Shown here: one piece after another, positions 44,501 to 53,824 of the stretch | Numbering within the stretch: position 1 is the first letter of the stretch | Layout: the number at the start of each line of letters is the position of its first letter | Source: JBOGXA01 sp050694175 | GTDB lineage: Bacteria; Actinomycetota; CADDZG01; WHSQ01 | DNA length: 64,000 nucleotides | Direction of reading: 5' to 3' | Assembly (NCBI GenBank): GCA_050694175.1 | Contig: JBOGXA010000019.1 | Coordinates: 1-64,000, forward strand | Notes under the pieces: model-generated | What the model was told of the DNA's origin: nothing | What the model saw: the letters and a program-made list of their open reading frames with translations, nothing else | Databases searched by the model: none | Program-made: the position numbers and the translations under genes

Positions 44501-46092
44501 TCCTCTTGCTCTGCTCCTATCACCGTGCGCTGCAAGACATAGTCGCCATCGCGCTTCGTTCCAATGGTGAGATGCGAAAGCGCGTCGGTTATCGGGCCGA
44601 TGCGGTCCTCCGGATAATCGGGGATGGACGGCGCCACGAACGCATCAAAGGCGTCCACCACAACGTTCAGATCGACGAAGAGGTAGGGCTCGTACCCCCC
44701 GCCCAGGAGATCACGGGCATCCTGGAACACCTGTGACTCCGCGAGGGACTCGTCCCCCTCCAACACCGCGAGGGTTGCCTCGTCCCCGAAGCCGGCGACT
44801 ATGCGAGCACCATCGACCACCAGATGAACGGGCGCCGGCGACGAGGGATCGACGATCGTGAAGCCCTGGTCATAGCCCTCCAGGGTCAGCGGCAGCGGCA
44901 GCGTCCCCTCTTGCTCGGACAGGGTGCGTAACGCGTCGACGATTTCCTTGGCCACCTCTTCGTCGGTGGTCTCGAGGATCAGCGCCCCCCTCGTGGCCGG
45001 GCCGATTCCGTTGTCGACGAACAGCCTGCCGCCGCGCAACCCGTCCACGATGTGCGTGTCGAAGCTGAGTCCGCTGGCTTCCTCGAACTCCTCGATGCCG
45101 GACTGCGTCTCCGCAGGGTCGAAAACGACGGCGGTCTCGTAGACGACGGCGGCCAGCCGGCCGATTTCGGGGATTCCAAAAGCGAGCCACGCGTCCCCGG
45201 GAAGGTCCTCGAGATGGGTTTCTGCCTCGAAGACATTCATGGCGGGAGCGAGGGGTCCATCGCCCGGCCACGGGCTGGCGCTCTCGAATACGAAGCCTCT
45301 CGATGTCGCGAAGAACGAGACCGCATACGGCTTTTCGAACGCGTCCCCAAAGAGCTGCAGAGCGCGTCTGTCTTCCTCCGTTAGCTGACCGGATTGTTCG
45401 GCAAGCTCCATGAACGGACCGAAGTCCAGGTAGAAGAACGCCAGGTTGTCCTCGTTAACCTTCTCTCGAACTTCTCGGTAGTTCTCGGAGGTCGCTAGAG
45501 ACTCCCCGCCCTCCGCCGTGTCCACCGCCGCTCTGAACCCCATCTCGGTCCCGATCACCATGAAGTTGTTCACGAAGCCGACCGCGGACTCCTCCTGCTC
45601 GTAGAAGTCATAGTCGAAGCCCTTGTAGCTTCTGTCCTCCGGCTCGGCGTCGAGCTCGAGGGTGTCGAGGCATTTCTCGATCAGATCCCTCACACCATCC
45701 TCGTTCTCGGTGCCGACCAGGAACGCTCCGTCGGGCTGCTCCTCCGCATCCTCGGGTGTCAGGAAGAAGAACGCAGCCTGTTTCCCAAGGTGGGGGTCAA
45801 CATCCTCTTCGAAGGTCGCGTCGCACTGCTCGAGTCCCCGATCGATGAGCTCGGTCAGGGCGTTGGTCGTCTCTTCCGGGTCCTGGCCCGCCGCCTCCAG
45901 GATGTCTTCAATGGCCATCTTCTGACCGTTGGACGGACGGAAGAAGACATTGCCGTAGACGAATGAGTCGGCCGGGACGAGCTCGATGGCGCTGTCCTCC
46001 GAGCTCCGGAAGACGAAGCGAACCGCTGCGAAGGCGACGCCTCCCACAACCAGCGCTCCGACGATCGCCACCACGAGTCCCTTGTTCCTCAC
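44497..46092 (-). CDS. DUF3352 membrane-anchored protein
   Basis: A 531-residue protein with one N-terminal membrane segment (about 5-24) and a large acidic extracytoplasmic part. The pattern IELVPADSFVYGNVFF after the anchor and repeated LDFGPFM/VDLNVVV-type strands match DUF3352, a family of unknown role. It starts at GTG after a strong AAGGAGGA site, and its stop overlaps valS. Its place between clpX and valS is unusual for that core block. An adhesion or envelope role is only a guess. Confidence 0.8.
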   Translation of the reverse strand: MRNKGLVVAIVGALVVGGVAFAAVRFVFRSSEDSAIELVPADSFVYGNVFFRPSNGQKMAIEDILEAAGQDPEETTNALTELIDRGLEQCDATFEEDVDPHLGKQAAFFFLTPEDAEEQPDGAFLVGTENEDGVRDLIEKCLDTLELDAEPEDRSYKGFDYDFYEQEESAVGFVNNFMVIGTEMGFRAAVDTAEGGESLATSENYREVREKVNEDNLAFFYLDFGPFMELAEQSGQLTEEDRRALQLFGDAFEKPYAVSFFATSRGFVFESASPWPGDGPLAPAMNVFEAETHLEDLPGDAWLAFGIPEIGRLAAVVYETAVVFDPAETQSGIEEFEEASGLSFDTHIVDGLRGGRLFVDNGIGPATRGALILETTDEEVAKEIVDALRTLSEQEGTLPLPLTLEGYDQGFTIVDPSSPAPVHLVVDGARIVAGFGDEATLAVLEGDESLAESQVFQDARDLLGGGYEPYLFVDLNVVVDAFDAFVAPSIPDYPEDRIGPITDALSHLTIGTKRDGDYVLQRTVIGAEQED

Positions 46093-46247
46093 CAGATCCT
46101 CCTTCGACCGCCATTTGTTGCCCGCATCCTATGTGGCCTATCCGCATCCACCCGCTCCGACCGGCCCTCCAGGGTTTAGACGGATGCGCACGGCGACAAT
46201 GACGACAGACGTGGTGGGCATGTGATGGCTACCGGAGTGCGAACGAG

Positions 46248-47531
46248 CTAGGCGGAACGTTCGCCACGTGCCCGAGTAGAACGCTCTACTCGCTCTTTGG
46301 CCCGCGGCACCAGTGTTGGATTGACCTTCTCGAGTACGACCTCGCGGTTGATGATGCACTTGCCGACGTTTTCTTCACTCGGCAAGTCGTACATCACGTT
46401 CAACAGCACTTCTTCGAGGATCGCCCGCAGTCCGCGCGCGCCTGTACCGCGCAGCATCGACTGCTCAGAAACCGCCTCGAGTGCGTCGTCGGTGAACTCC
46501 AGCTCGACTCCGTCGAATTCGAAGAACTTCCTGTACTGCTTTACGAGCGCATTCTTGGGCTCGGTGAGAATCTTGACGAGCGCCGTCTCGTCGAGATTGT
46601 GGACGTGCGTGATCACCGGCAGACGCCCCACGAATTCGGGGATCAGCCCATACTTGAGCAGGTCTTCGGGCAGGACGTGGCTGAGGATGCCCCCGAGGTC
46701 TTTCTCCTCGAGCTTGCGAACGTCGGCGCCGAACCCGATGCCCTTGCGGCCGATGCGACCCTCGATGATCTTTTCGAGTCCGGCGAACGCACCCCCGCAG
46801 ATGAACAGGACATTGGTCGTGTCGATCTGGATGAATTCCTGATGCGGGTGCTTGCGACCTCCCTGTGGGGGGACGCTTGCCGTCGTTCCTTCGAGGATCT
46901 TCAAAAGTGCCTGCTGGACACCTTCACCGGAGACATCCCGGGTTATCGAAGGGTTCTCCGACTTGCGCGCGATCTTGTCGACCTCGTCGATATAGATGAT
47001 GCCCGTCTCGGCACGTTTGACGTCGTAGTCCGCCGCTTGAATGAGCTTCAGCAGGATGTTCTCGACGTCTTCACCGACATACCCGGCTTCGGTGAGCGCA
47101 GTCGCATCGGCGATGGCAAAGGGAACGTTGAGCATGCGGGCAAGGGTCTGCGCCAGCAGCGTCTTGCCGCAGCCGGTCGGACCCAGCAAGAGGATGTTGG
47201 ACTTCGCGAGCTCAACCTCGCCGTCTTGGTGGGCCCCGACCTGAATTCTCTTGTAGTGGTTGTAGACGGCTACGGAGAGAACCTTCTTCGCCTGCTCCTG
47301 TCCCACGATGTAGTCGTTAAGGAACTCATAGATCTCGCGGGGCTTAGGAAGATCTTCGAGCTTGAGCTCGGGAGTTTCGGCGAGTTCTTCTTCGATGATC
47401 TCGTTGCAGAGATCTATGCACTCGTCGCAGATGTAGACGCCGGGACCGGCGATAAGTTTCTTAACCTGTTTCTGGGACTTCCCGCAGAAGGAGCACTTCA
47501 GCAGGTCGCCGCCATCGCCGAACTTTGGCAC
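46248..47531 (-). CDS. clpX: ATP-dependent Clp protease ATP-binding subunit ClpX
   Basis: A 427-residue AAA+ unfoldase for ClpP. The zinc finger has Cys13/Cys16 and Cys35/Cys38. Walker A GPTGCGKT is at 117-124, with IIYIDEVDKIA as Walker B. The IGF loop that docks on ClpP reads IGF (KGIGFGADV), and the pore loop GYVGEDVE is intact. It starts at GTG 47529-47531, 24 bases after clpP. Confidence 0.97.
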   Translation of the reverse strand: MPKFGDGGDLLKCSFCGKSQKQVKKLIAGPGVYICDECIDLCNEIIEEELAETPELKLEDLPKPREIYEFLNDYIVGQEQAKKVLSVAVYNHYKRIQVGAHQDGEVELAKSNILLLGPTGCGKTLLAQTLARMLNVPFAIADATALTEAGYVGEDVENILLKLIQAADYDVKRAETGIIYIDEVDKIARKSENPSITRDVSGEGVQQALLKILEGTTASVPPQGGRKHPHQEFIQIDTTNVLFICGGAFAGLEKIIEGRIGRKGIGFGADVRKLEEKDLGGILSHVLPEDLLKYGLIPEFVGRLPVITHVHNLDETALVKILTEPKNALVKQYRKFFEFDGVELEFTDDALEAVSEQSMLRGTGARGLRAILEEVLLNVMYDLPSEENVGKCIINREVVLEKVNPTLVPRAKERVERSTRARGERSA

Positions 47532-47555
47532 CCGGTGTTGGTCCCCCTTACTCGG

Positions 47556-48254
47556 TTACTCGGTCCTCTCCACAGGAGAGGTTTCGGGTCGACTGTCACT
47601 GATGACCGGCTTCCCCCCCGTGAGGGCGCCATCGACCGTTCCGATTTCAACACGGCTGGACAGAATATCGTCGATGATACCGTAGGCTTTTCCTTCCTCA
47701 GCGGTCATAAAGCGATCTCGATCGATGTCCTTCTCCACCTGCTCAATCGAGGCACGCGAGTGATGCGCAATGATCTCCGCCATCTTTCGACGAAGTGACA
47801 GCACCTCCCTGGCGTGAATCTCGATGTCTGCCGGGCTTCCCTGAAAGCCGGCCGAGCCCTGGTGGATCATGATCTTTGCGTTCGGAAGCGCGAAGCGCTT
47901 ACCGGGCGCGCCGCCGCAAAGAAGGATTGCTCCCATCGACATCGCCATGCCGACACAAATTGTCGAGACGTCGGGCTTGATGTACTGGATGGTGTCGTAG
48001 ATCGCCATGCCCGCGTAGACCATGCCACCGGGCGAGTTTATGTAGAGGCTGATGTCTTTGTCGGGATCCTCCGATTCGAGGTGCAGGAGTTGCGCAACGA
48101 TGAGGTTGGCCACCTGATCGTCGACGGGAGTACCGAGCAGGACTATGCGCTCTTTGAGCAGACGCGAATAGATGTCGAACGCTCGTTCCCCTCTGCTCGT
48201 CTGCTCGACGACCATCGGGACGAGATAGTTGCGATAGACCTCTTCGTGCTTCAT
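47556..48254 (-). CDS. clpP: ATP-dependent Clp protease proteolytic subunit ClpP
   Basis: A 232-residue serine protease. The triad is Ser106 (GMAMSMGAI), His131 (IMIHQGSAG) and Asp180, with the spacing of E. coli ClpP. The pro-peptide is short. ATG 48252-48254 is preceded by GGAGG about 11 bases upstream; the longer frame extends into tig. Only one clpP is here, whereas streptomycetes and mycobacteria usually have a pair. A C-terminal extension of about 25 residues is Ser/Pro-rich. Confidence 0.96.
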   Translation of the reverse strand: MKHEEVYRNYLVPMVVEQTSRGERAFDIYSRLLKERIVLLGTPVDDQVANLIVAQLLHLESEDPDKDISLYINSPGGMVYAGMAIYDTIQYIKPDVSTICVGMAMSMGAILLCGGAPGKRFALPNAKIMIHQGSAGFQGSPADIEIHAREVLSLRRKMAEIIAHHSRASIEQVEKDIDRDRFMTAEEGKAYGIIDDILSSRVEIGTVDGALTGGKPVISDSRPETSPVERTE

Positions 48255-48315
48255 CCGGGATATGCCTCCAGGTGGGACTTTCGACCCGACGATTGGAGCG
48301 GCGCGTCGCCGACTT

Positions 48316-49647
48316 TCACTGCTCCTCCTCGTTCTTATCTTCATCGCCCGGTCGATTGACCACATTGACGTGTTCGACGACGTAGTCAAGGGCTTTCCTA
48401 CGCATGATATCGGCTACCACCGATCCCAAACTCCCGCCCTCCACTAGCTGTTTCGCAAGTTCCCCGGGGTCCTGGCCGGTGCGAGCGGCGGCCACGGCCA
48501 CCTCCCGACCGACGTCGTCCTCCTCTACCTTCAAATCGGCGTCTCGGGCCACCTGCTCAAGGAGCAGCTCCGCCGTGACGGAGCGCGCCGCTCCCGACCG
48601 CAGGTCGCTGCGAATCTCGAGCTCCGTTGAGCCGGCGCGCTCGCCGTACTGGGCCATCGTGAGCCCGGCCCGCTGCAGGTCTTCCTCGAAGTGCTCGAGG
48701 CGGTGCTCGAACTCGCCTTCGACCAGCGTCGCGGGCGGCTCCAGCTGGGCCGCGTCCACGAGGGCTTCCAGCGCCCGGGCCCGGATCTCCTCGTCGACCA
48801 TTGCCCGTTTGACCGACGCGAGCCGATCCCGGAGGTCGTCTCTAAGCTCCTCGAGGCTGTCGAAGGCTCCGACGGTCTTGGCGAAGTCGTCGTTGAGATC
48901 GGGGAGTTTCTTGGTCTTTACCTCCTTCACGAGGACCGTGAACGAGAGCTCTTGCCCGGCGAGCTCGCCGGCGGCGGCCGGCATCGTGTCGTTGAACTTC
49001 AAGATGACGCCGGGCCTCGAGCCCTGCAGCTCGTCGTCGAGCCGCGGCGGGCCGCCTCCCGATCCGAGCTCGTAGAGGTAGTCGGGGGCGCTGGCCCCGT
49101 CGACCAGCTCATCGTGCCGGTACGCCTTCAGGTCAATGAGAGCGAAATCGCCGCGCCGCGCCTCGCGCCCCACGGTCTCGAGCTCGGCGAACCGGTCCCG
49201 GAGCCGGTCCAGCTGTTCGCCTAGATCGGCCTCGGTTACTTCGACCGGCGGCGCGTCGATGGTGATCGCGCCGAGATCGGGCACCAGCACCTCGGGCCTG
49301 ACATCGACCACCGCCTCGAATACGAGGGGTTGCCCCTGCGTGAACTCGACAATGTCGATTTCCGGGGACGAGATCGCCTCGAGACTCTCGGTCTGGAGGG
49401 CGCGCCGGTAGAAGTCGGGCAGGGCGTCCTTGAGGGCCTCGGATCGTACGAAGTCGGGTCCAACCCTGTTGTCGATGATGCGCCGCGGCACTTTCCCCGG
49501 GCGAAAGCCGGGGACCTTCATCGTTTTCGACAGCTCACGGTAAACCGACGCGATGGCGGGCTCGAGGGAGCCCTCGGGCACCTCGACCCTCAGCTTGACG
49601 CGGTCCCTGTCGACGCGCTCGGCGCTGGTTTGCAGTTCGGTGTGCAT
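48316..49647 (-). CDS. tig: Trigger factor
   Basis: A 443-residue ribosome-bound chaperone with peptidyl-prolyl isomerase activity. The ribosome-docking motif PGFRPGKVPRRII is at about 46-58. The PPIase domain (about 160-245) and the helical C-terminal arms with a charged tail follow. It starts the tig-clpP-clpX run, coupling nascent-chain folding and degradation. A promoter-like sequence lies 180 bases upstream. Confidence 0.96.
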   Translation of the reverse strand: MHTELQTSAERVDRDRVKLRVEVPEGSLEPAIASVYRELSKTMKVPGFRPGKVPRRIIDNRVGPDFVRSEALKDALPDFYRRALQTESLEAISSPEIDIVEFTQGQPLVFEAVVDVRPEVLVPDLGAITIDAPPVEVTEADLGEQLDRLRDRFAELETVGREARRGDFALIDLKAYRHDELVDGASAPDYLYELGSGGGPPRLDDELQGSRPGVILKFNDTMPAAAGELAGQELSFTVLVKEVKTKKLPDLNDDFAKTVGAFDSLEELRDDLRDRLASVKRAMVDEEIRARALEALVDAAQLEPPATLVEGEFEHRLEHFEEDLQRAGLTMAQYGERAGSTELEIRSDLRSGAARSVTAELLLEQVARDADLKVEEDDVGREVAVAAARTGQDPGELAKQLVEGGSLGSVVADIMRRKALDYVVEHVNVVNRPGDEDKNEEEQ

Positions 49648-49827
49648 CGGACGCGCATCCTAAAGGCGGGGTGAGACGGTCGTGGCTGATGGGGTCCGGG
49701 TGCGGGAACTCTGGGTGGGAGCCAGGAACCGCGCTAGGCGGACGAAAGTGGGGATGACGGTCCCTGACTCCCAGCCTGAGTGCCCGCTACGTCCTGTGGA
49801 CGCGACAGCAAGGCGCACATTCGTCCG

Positions 49828-49856
49828 ATCATTCGAACGCCTGGGTCAATTATCAA
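49828..49856 (-). promoter_or_regulatory. Candidate sigma70-type promoter for tig-clpP-clpX
   Basis: On the minus strand TTGATA (49851-49856, five of six to TTGACA) and AATGAT (49828-49833, four of six to TATAAT) are 17 bases apart. It would start transcription about 175 bases before tig. Confidence 0.4.
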
Positions 49857-49869
49857 CCGCTCTCCGCCC

Positions 49870-49898
49870 TGTGCCTACGCTTGCGGGCACAATTTTTT
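49870..49898 (+). terminator. Hairpin with T-run (plus strand)
   Basis: TGTGCC/GGCACA forms a 6-bp stem with a 10-base loop, followed by six T at 49893-49898. It has the form of an intrinsic terminator on the plus strand, but no plus-strand gene is seen before it, so an unannotated transcript or chance is possible. Confidence 0.35.
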
Positions 49899-50093
49899 AG
49901 AGATTGTTACTCCGGTGTGGTAGATGCTGGTTGTCGCTTTTCATGATTTTTCGGTTCAAAGCGGATGAGTTCTGTACGTAGGAGCTGAGCCTTTGGGGCG
50001 CGGGACGAATGGTCACCGGCAAATCCTCACCCCAACATCGCCCGATTGACGGCGGCGCCGGGCATCGGGCGGTCGAGGACCTCCGGCGATCCG

Positions 50094-50615
50094 CTAGTCG
50101 ACCTGTTCGACCGAGAACGAGCCGTCCTCTTCGACCACACGCACACCCGCCCCCTTGGCCAGAGGTTCAACCGCCCGACCCGTCAATCCGAAGACCGCGG
50201 CTTCCTGCATCGGCGAGTGGCCGACGACCAGGGCTCTTGCGCCGTCGGAGATGCGCGCGAAGACGTCTTTCACTGCATCCGCCAGAAGACACGACTCGGA
50301 TTCGACGAGATCGGGATCGACCAAACGTAACGACTCGATGTCGCCCGCGCCGGCGCGCTCGTAGGCATCGCGCCATCGATCTTCAACGCTGCTCCGGAAC
50401 CGTTCGTCGGCGATGACCCCGCCGGGCACGGGTACTTCGAAGGCGGCGAGGAAACACGCAGCCGTTTGGGTCGCGCGCTGGGCCCCGGAAGAGACGATCA
50501 CCTCGTAACCGCCCTGGAGGCGACGGCCGACCTCTAGAGCCGCCGCCACTCCCTTGTCGCTCAGGACGTCTCCGTCGCTGTCGGTGTGGCGCCGAAGCTC
50601 CACGCTCTTGGTCAT
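50094..50615 (-). CDS. Histidine phosphatase family protein (SixA-like)
   Basis: A 173-residue member of the phosphoglycerate-mutase-like superfamily. It begins VELRRHTDSDGD, where RH gives the phospho-accepting His; the usual third residue Gly of RHG is replaced by Thr. SSGAQRATQTA and VVGHSP supply the other catalytic Arg and His. Size and simplicity resemble SixA phosphohistidine phosphatase, but the substrate is not known. DUF1918 lies three bases upstream on the same strand. Confidence 0.85.
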   Translation of the reverse strand: MTKSVELRRHTDSDGDVLSDKGVAAALEVGRRLQGGYEVIVSSGAQRATQTAACFLAAFEVPVPGGVIADERFRSSVEDRWRDAYERAGAGDIESLRLVDPDLVESESCLLADAVKDVFARISDGARALVVGHSPMQEAAVFGLTGRAVEPLAKGAGVRVVEEDGSFSVEQVD

Positions 50616-50618
50616 GGA

Positions 50619-50810
50619 CTACCCGTCCCCGCGCTTCGAGTTCCGCCCTTCGACGTGAAGCGATCCCGCGCTGGGAATGAGCGACGTTTCACCTCCGGTG
50701 TCCCAGCGGATCGTTAGGAGGGGCCCGGCGACCGCCGTTACAACCCCCGTTCGCGGGGGATCCCCGACCTTCTCAGATTCCACAACCACGCGATCTCGTT
50801 CTTCGACCAT
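50619..50810 (-). CDS. DUF1918 protein
   Basis: A 63-residue DUF1918 domain with the SH3-like pattern GDPPRTGVVTAVAGPLLTIRW and ETSLIPSAGSLHV. The family is common in actinobacteria and has no assigned role. A strong GGGAGGT ribosome site precedes the ATG. It sits three bases before the phosphatase gene, so the pair forms a short operon divergent from tRNA-Pro. Confidence 0.9.
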   Translation of the reverse strand: MVEERDRVVVESEKVGDPPRTGVVTAVAGPLLTIRWDTGGETSLIPSAGSLHVEGRNSKRGDG

Positions 50811-50918
50811 GATCTACCTCCCCTGCCACCGTGTACCGGTCGGCTCTGGCCCAATTATCGTTCGCCCGGCTTTGCCGGCTCAAATCGGACTGTGGCTCGG
50901 ATGGGAAGATGTCCTGGC

Positions 50919-50996
50919 CGGGGCGTAGCGCAGCTTGGTTAGCGCACCTGCTTTGGGAGCAGGAGGTCGGCGGTTCGAATCCGCCCGCCCCGACCA
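50919..50996 (+). tRNA. tRNA-Pro(TGG)
   Basis: A 78-nt gene including the encoded CCA. The acceptor stem CGGGGCG/CGCCCCG is perfect, the anticodon arm CCTGC/GCAGG has loop TTTGGGA (anticodon TGG), and the T arm is GGCGG/CCGCC. Confidence 0.96.
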
Positions 50997-51052
50997 CCCG
51001 CGTGACACGCATATGGAGGGGGCCCCCACTAGGTAGTCTCTTGTAGCGCTCT

Positions 51053-51123
51053 GCGGGTGTAGCTCAACGGTAGAGCACCAGCCTTCCAAGCTGGTGACGG
51101 GGGTTCAATTCCCCTCACCCGCT
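51053..51123 (+). tRNA. tRNA-Gly(TCC)
   Basis: A 71-nt cloverleaf. The acceptor stem GCGGGTG/CACCCGC is perfect, the anticodon arm CCAGC/GCTGG has loop CTTCCAA (anticodon TCC), the T stem is GGGGG/CCCCT, and the discriminator is T as usual for Gly. CCA is not encoded. It lies 56 bases after tRNA-Pro. Confidence 0.95.
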
Positions 51124-51157
51124 CTTATCTCGCCGACCGAGTAATGGGAGCGCTTCG

Positions 51158-52513
51158 GTGAACACTCGAGAGGTTGTGGCGCGCAACGCCGACCGATATC
51201 TCGGCTGGCTCACGGAGGCATGCTCGATCGCGTCGCTCGCCGGGCGCCCGAACGACCTCGAGGCCATGGCCGCGTGGCTAGAGGACCGGTTCAGAGAGCT
51301 TGGGGCGGCACCCAAGCGACTTGCCTACGAGGGCGCCCCGGATGCGCTCCTTGCAGAACTCGGTGGTGGCGATCGGACGGTGTTGATCTACGACCACTAC
51401 GACGTCCAGCCCGTCGACCCCATCGAGCTGTGGGATTCGGAACCGTTTCGACCCGTGGTGCGTGACCGTCGCTTCTTCGCCCGCGGTGCGGCGGACAACA
51501 AGGGCGATCTCGTTGCCCGACTGGCGGGACTCGAGGTCTACAACGAGGTGCACGGAGAGTTGCCGGCGCGCGTGAAGTTCCTCGTCGAGGGAGAAGAGGA
51601 GACGGGGTCCAAGTCTTTCGAGGGGCTGGTCAACAGGTACTCGCAGGAGCTCGAGGCCGATGGCTGTATCTGGGAGGGGATGGGGATCGATCACGCAGGC
51701 CGGCCCCAGTTCGTGTTCGGAGCAAAGGGCCTCGCTTACATCGAGCTCACCCACAGAGGCCTAAACGAGGATCAGCACTCGAGCGTGGCCACGATCGCGC
51801 CAAGCCCCGTATGGCACCTGGTTGAGGCCCTTGAGACGCTGCGAGCACCCGGAGGTCGAGTGCAGATCGACGGGTTCTACGACAACGTTGTCGCCCCCAC
51901 CGAGGAAGACATCGCCATGCTCGACGCGCTTCCGTTCGAGGAGGAGGCGGAGCGCAAGCGGCTCGGCGTCGACGAGTTCGTCGGGGGCTCAACCGGCGCC
52001 GACTTGTTGCGCCGCCATTTCTTCGAACCGACGTGCAACATCGCCGGCATAGTCGCGGGCTTCACGGTCCCGGGAGTCTCCAAGACGGTGCTTCCGAAGG
52101 AAGCGATGGCGAAGATCGACATGCGGCTCGTCCCCGAGCAGGACCCGCACGACATCGTCGCGAAATTGCGACGGCACCTCGACCTGCGTGGATTCGGCAA
52201 CATCGCCATCAAAGGTTTCTCGATGGAGCATCCGGTGCGTTCTCCGGCGACCTCCGTGATCGGACGCGCGTCGGTGGCCGCGGCCGGCGACGTTTTCGAC
52301 CAGCCGGCGGCCGTCGCCCCCCTCATGGGCGCAACCGGCCCGATGTACCCAATCGCGCATGGGCTCGGGATCCCAACGGTCTCGCCCGCCGGCGTCTGCA
52401 GACCGGACTCAAATATCCATGCGCCCAACGAGAACTGCAGACTCGAGGACTTCCTGCGAATTGTCGAATTCACCGTCGCATGGCTAAAGTCGTACTCAGA
52501 GATCGATGGCTGA
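51158..52513 (+). CDS. M20-family metallopeptidase (dipeptidase-like)
   Basis: A 451-residue di-zinc peptidase of the M20 group. Metal and catalytic motifs are YDHYDVQP (first His and Asp), GAADNKGD (bridging Asp) and EGEEETGS (catalytic Glu pair). A dimerisation domain is inserted at about 190-300, and HAPNENC supplies the last His. Length and motifs fit carnosinase/succinyl-diaminopimelate-type members; the substrate is open. It starts at GTG with a GGGAG site and overlaps the next gene by 8 bases. Confidence 0.92.
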   Translation: MNTREVVARNADRYLGWLTEACSIASLAGRPNDLEAMAAWLEDRFRELGAAPKRLAYEGAPDALLAELGGGDRTVLIYDHYDVQPVDPIELWDSEPFRPVVRDRRFFARGAADNKGDLVARLAGLEVYNEVHGELPARVKFLVEGEEETGSKSFEGLVNRYSQELEADGCIWEGMGIDHAGRPQFVFGAKGLAYIELTHRGLNEDQHSSVATIAPSPVWHLVEALETLRAPGGRVQIDGFYDNVVAPTEEDIAMLDALPFEEEAERKRLGVDEFVGGSTGADLLRRHFFEPTCNIAGIVAGFTVPGVSKTVLPKEAMAKIDMRLVPEQDPHDIVAKLRRHLDLRGFGNIAIKGFSMEHPVRSPATSVIGRASVAAAGDVFDQPAAVAPLMGATGPMYPIAHGLGIPTVSPAGVCRPDSNIHAPNENCRLEDFLRIVEFTVAWLKSYSEIDG

Positions 52514-53036
52514 CAACGGTCCGATCGTCGATTACCTGTTGGACCCGCTGCTCGACGACAAGCTCAAGGCGGGTCTTATCGAGCTGTGGTGCGATGTGGT
52601 CAACGACGGCGGGGCGGTCGGCTTCGTCCCGCCGGTCACTACCGATGACGTTCGAGAGATCGCCGACGTTGCGTTTCGCCGCGTCGACATCGCCGAAGAC
52701 CATCTTGTTGTCGCGCTGATCGCGGATGAACCGGTCGGCATGGTGTTCCTGGAGCAGCGGCCCGGCCCTTTGTTTCGGCATTGGGCAACCGTTAAAAGGC
52801 TGCAGGTGCACCCGTCGTTGCAGGGAAAGGGCATTGGCAAGAATCTCATCGAGGCGACTCATCACCTCGCCCGCGGCATCGGACTCGAGCGATTGCACGT
52901 TGCGGTTCGAAGCGGCACAGGTACGGAGAGCTTCTACGGGAACCATGGCTACGAGCTCGTCACGCGGATCCCGGGAGTTATACGCGTGGGTCCCGGAGAG
53001 GATCGCGACGAGCTTCATATGATGACGCGCCTCTGA
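52506..53036 (+). CDS. GNAT-family N-acetyltransferase
   Basis: A 176-residue acetyltransferase. The acetyl-CoA loop is VHPSLQGKGIGKNLIE (about 100-115), preceded by the strand ATVKRLQ. ESFYGNHGYELVTRIP is the typical C-terminal motif. Its start lies inside the M20 gene (8-base overlap), so the two are co-translated; it may modify the amino group freed by the peptidase or a toxic amine. The substrate is not known. Confidence 0.9.
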   Translation: MADNGPIVDYLLDPLLDDKLKAGLIELWCDVVNDGGAVGFVPPVTTDDVREIADVAFRRVDIAEDHLVVALIADEPVGMVFLEQRPGPLFRHWATVKRLQVHPSLQGKGIGKNLIEATHHLARGIGLERLHVAVRSGTGTESFYGNHGYELVTRIPGVIRVGPGEDRDELHMMTRL

Positions 53037-53047
53037 CGTGGGCGCGA

Positions 53048-53824
53048 TCAGGCCGCCGTGTGAACGAGCATGGGGGCCGTCGCCCCGCGTACATGAACCT
53101 GCCTCTGGGTGGCAAACGCGACTTTCTTCAATCTCCGTTCTGCCTGTCTCTTAGCGGCGTCGGTAACCACGATCTCCCCCGGATCGCAATGCTCCAGGAG
53201 GCGAGCGGCGATGTTGACGTCGTGCCCCAGGAGATCGTCACGATCCACGCGCGGCGTTCCCGCGTGAACGACGGTGCGGAGGTCGATGCCGAGCTTCTTC
53301 GCGGCCCCGCCGATTCGCAGCGAGGCCCGAACGGCCTGCGACGGCGACGGAAAGGCGAGCAAGAACCCGTCACCCAGGCGCTTTACGCACACCTCTTTGC
53401 CAATCTCGAGGCCCATCCCGATGGTGTCCTCGGTCGCGCCGAGCAGGCCGATGCCGGCGTCGTCGCCGTGCGCGGCGGTATAGCTCGTGAAACCGACGAT
53501 GTCGATGAATACAATCCCTATCGATTTCGCACGTGCGATGTCACGCAGCCGGCCGTGGACCTCGTCGACCCCCAACCGGCCCAATGCGGCGGTTCCCTTG
53601 AGACCGAGCTTTGCCAGCCGCGAGGACTTCGAGGTCGCGGCCTGCTCGAGAACCGGCTCCACGGCCCGTGCCGCTTGCACCATCAACGAGAGCGACTCGT
53701 CGTCGACGCGCCGGGTAAGGGTCCGGGCCAGCTTGGGCGCCAGCCCTGGGTCGCGCCGCAGCACCTCGGCCAGGTTGCGACCGAGCCCCGGAAGTCGTCC
53801 CGGTTTGCCGCCTCTGTCCGTCAT
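53048..53824 (-). CDS. Class III adenylate/guanylate cyclase domain protein
   Basis: A 258-residue soluble protein with an N-terminal helical region (about 1-95) and a class III cyclase domain (about 100-250). Metal Asp108 is in FIDIVGFTSYT and Asp152 in KRLGDGFLLAF; GHDVNIAARLL carries the transition-state Asn and Arg. Lys149 agrees with adenine rather than guanine preference. It would make cAMP. It is divergent from a TetR gene, with a 27-base AT-rich gap between the start codons. Confidence 0.88.
   Translation of the reverse strand: MTDRGGKPGRLPGLGRNLAEVLRRDPGLAPKLARTLTRRVDDESLSLMVQAARAVEPVLEQAATSKSSRLAKLGLKGTAALGRLGVDEVHGRLRDIARAKSIGIVFIDIVGFTSYTAAHGDDAGIGLLGATEDTIGMGLEIGKEVCVKRLGDGFLLAFPSPSQAVRASLRIGGAAKKLGIDLRTVVHAGTPRVDRDDLLGHDVNIAARLLEHCDPGEIVVTDAAKRQAERRLKKVAFATQRQVHVRGATAPMLVHTAA

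Larger units (their letters stand above)
49648..50093. other. Intergenic region upstream of tig
   Basis: This 446-base stretch holds no convincing gene. It contains a promoter-like sequence for tig on the minus strand and a plus-strand hairpin followed by a T-run. The part around 49900-49980 is AT-richer than its surroundings. Short frames here lack coding character. Confidence 0.6.

Noticed and set aside
44400..44600. T-box leader for valS
   Set aside because: valS overlaps the gene before it by four bases, so no leader exists. leuS likewise has only 32 bases upstream.
46599..47798. A 399-residue plus-strand frame opposite clpX
   Set aside because: It mirrors the clpX codons and has no start site or domain.
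49682..49900. A 72-residue plus-strand frame ending at the T-run hairpin
   Set aside because: Composition is not protein-like and no ribosome site is present; the stop falls within the T-run.
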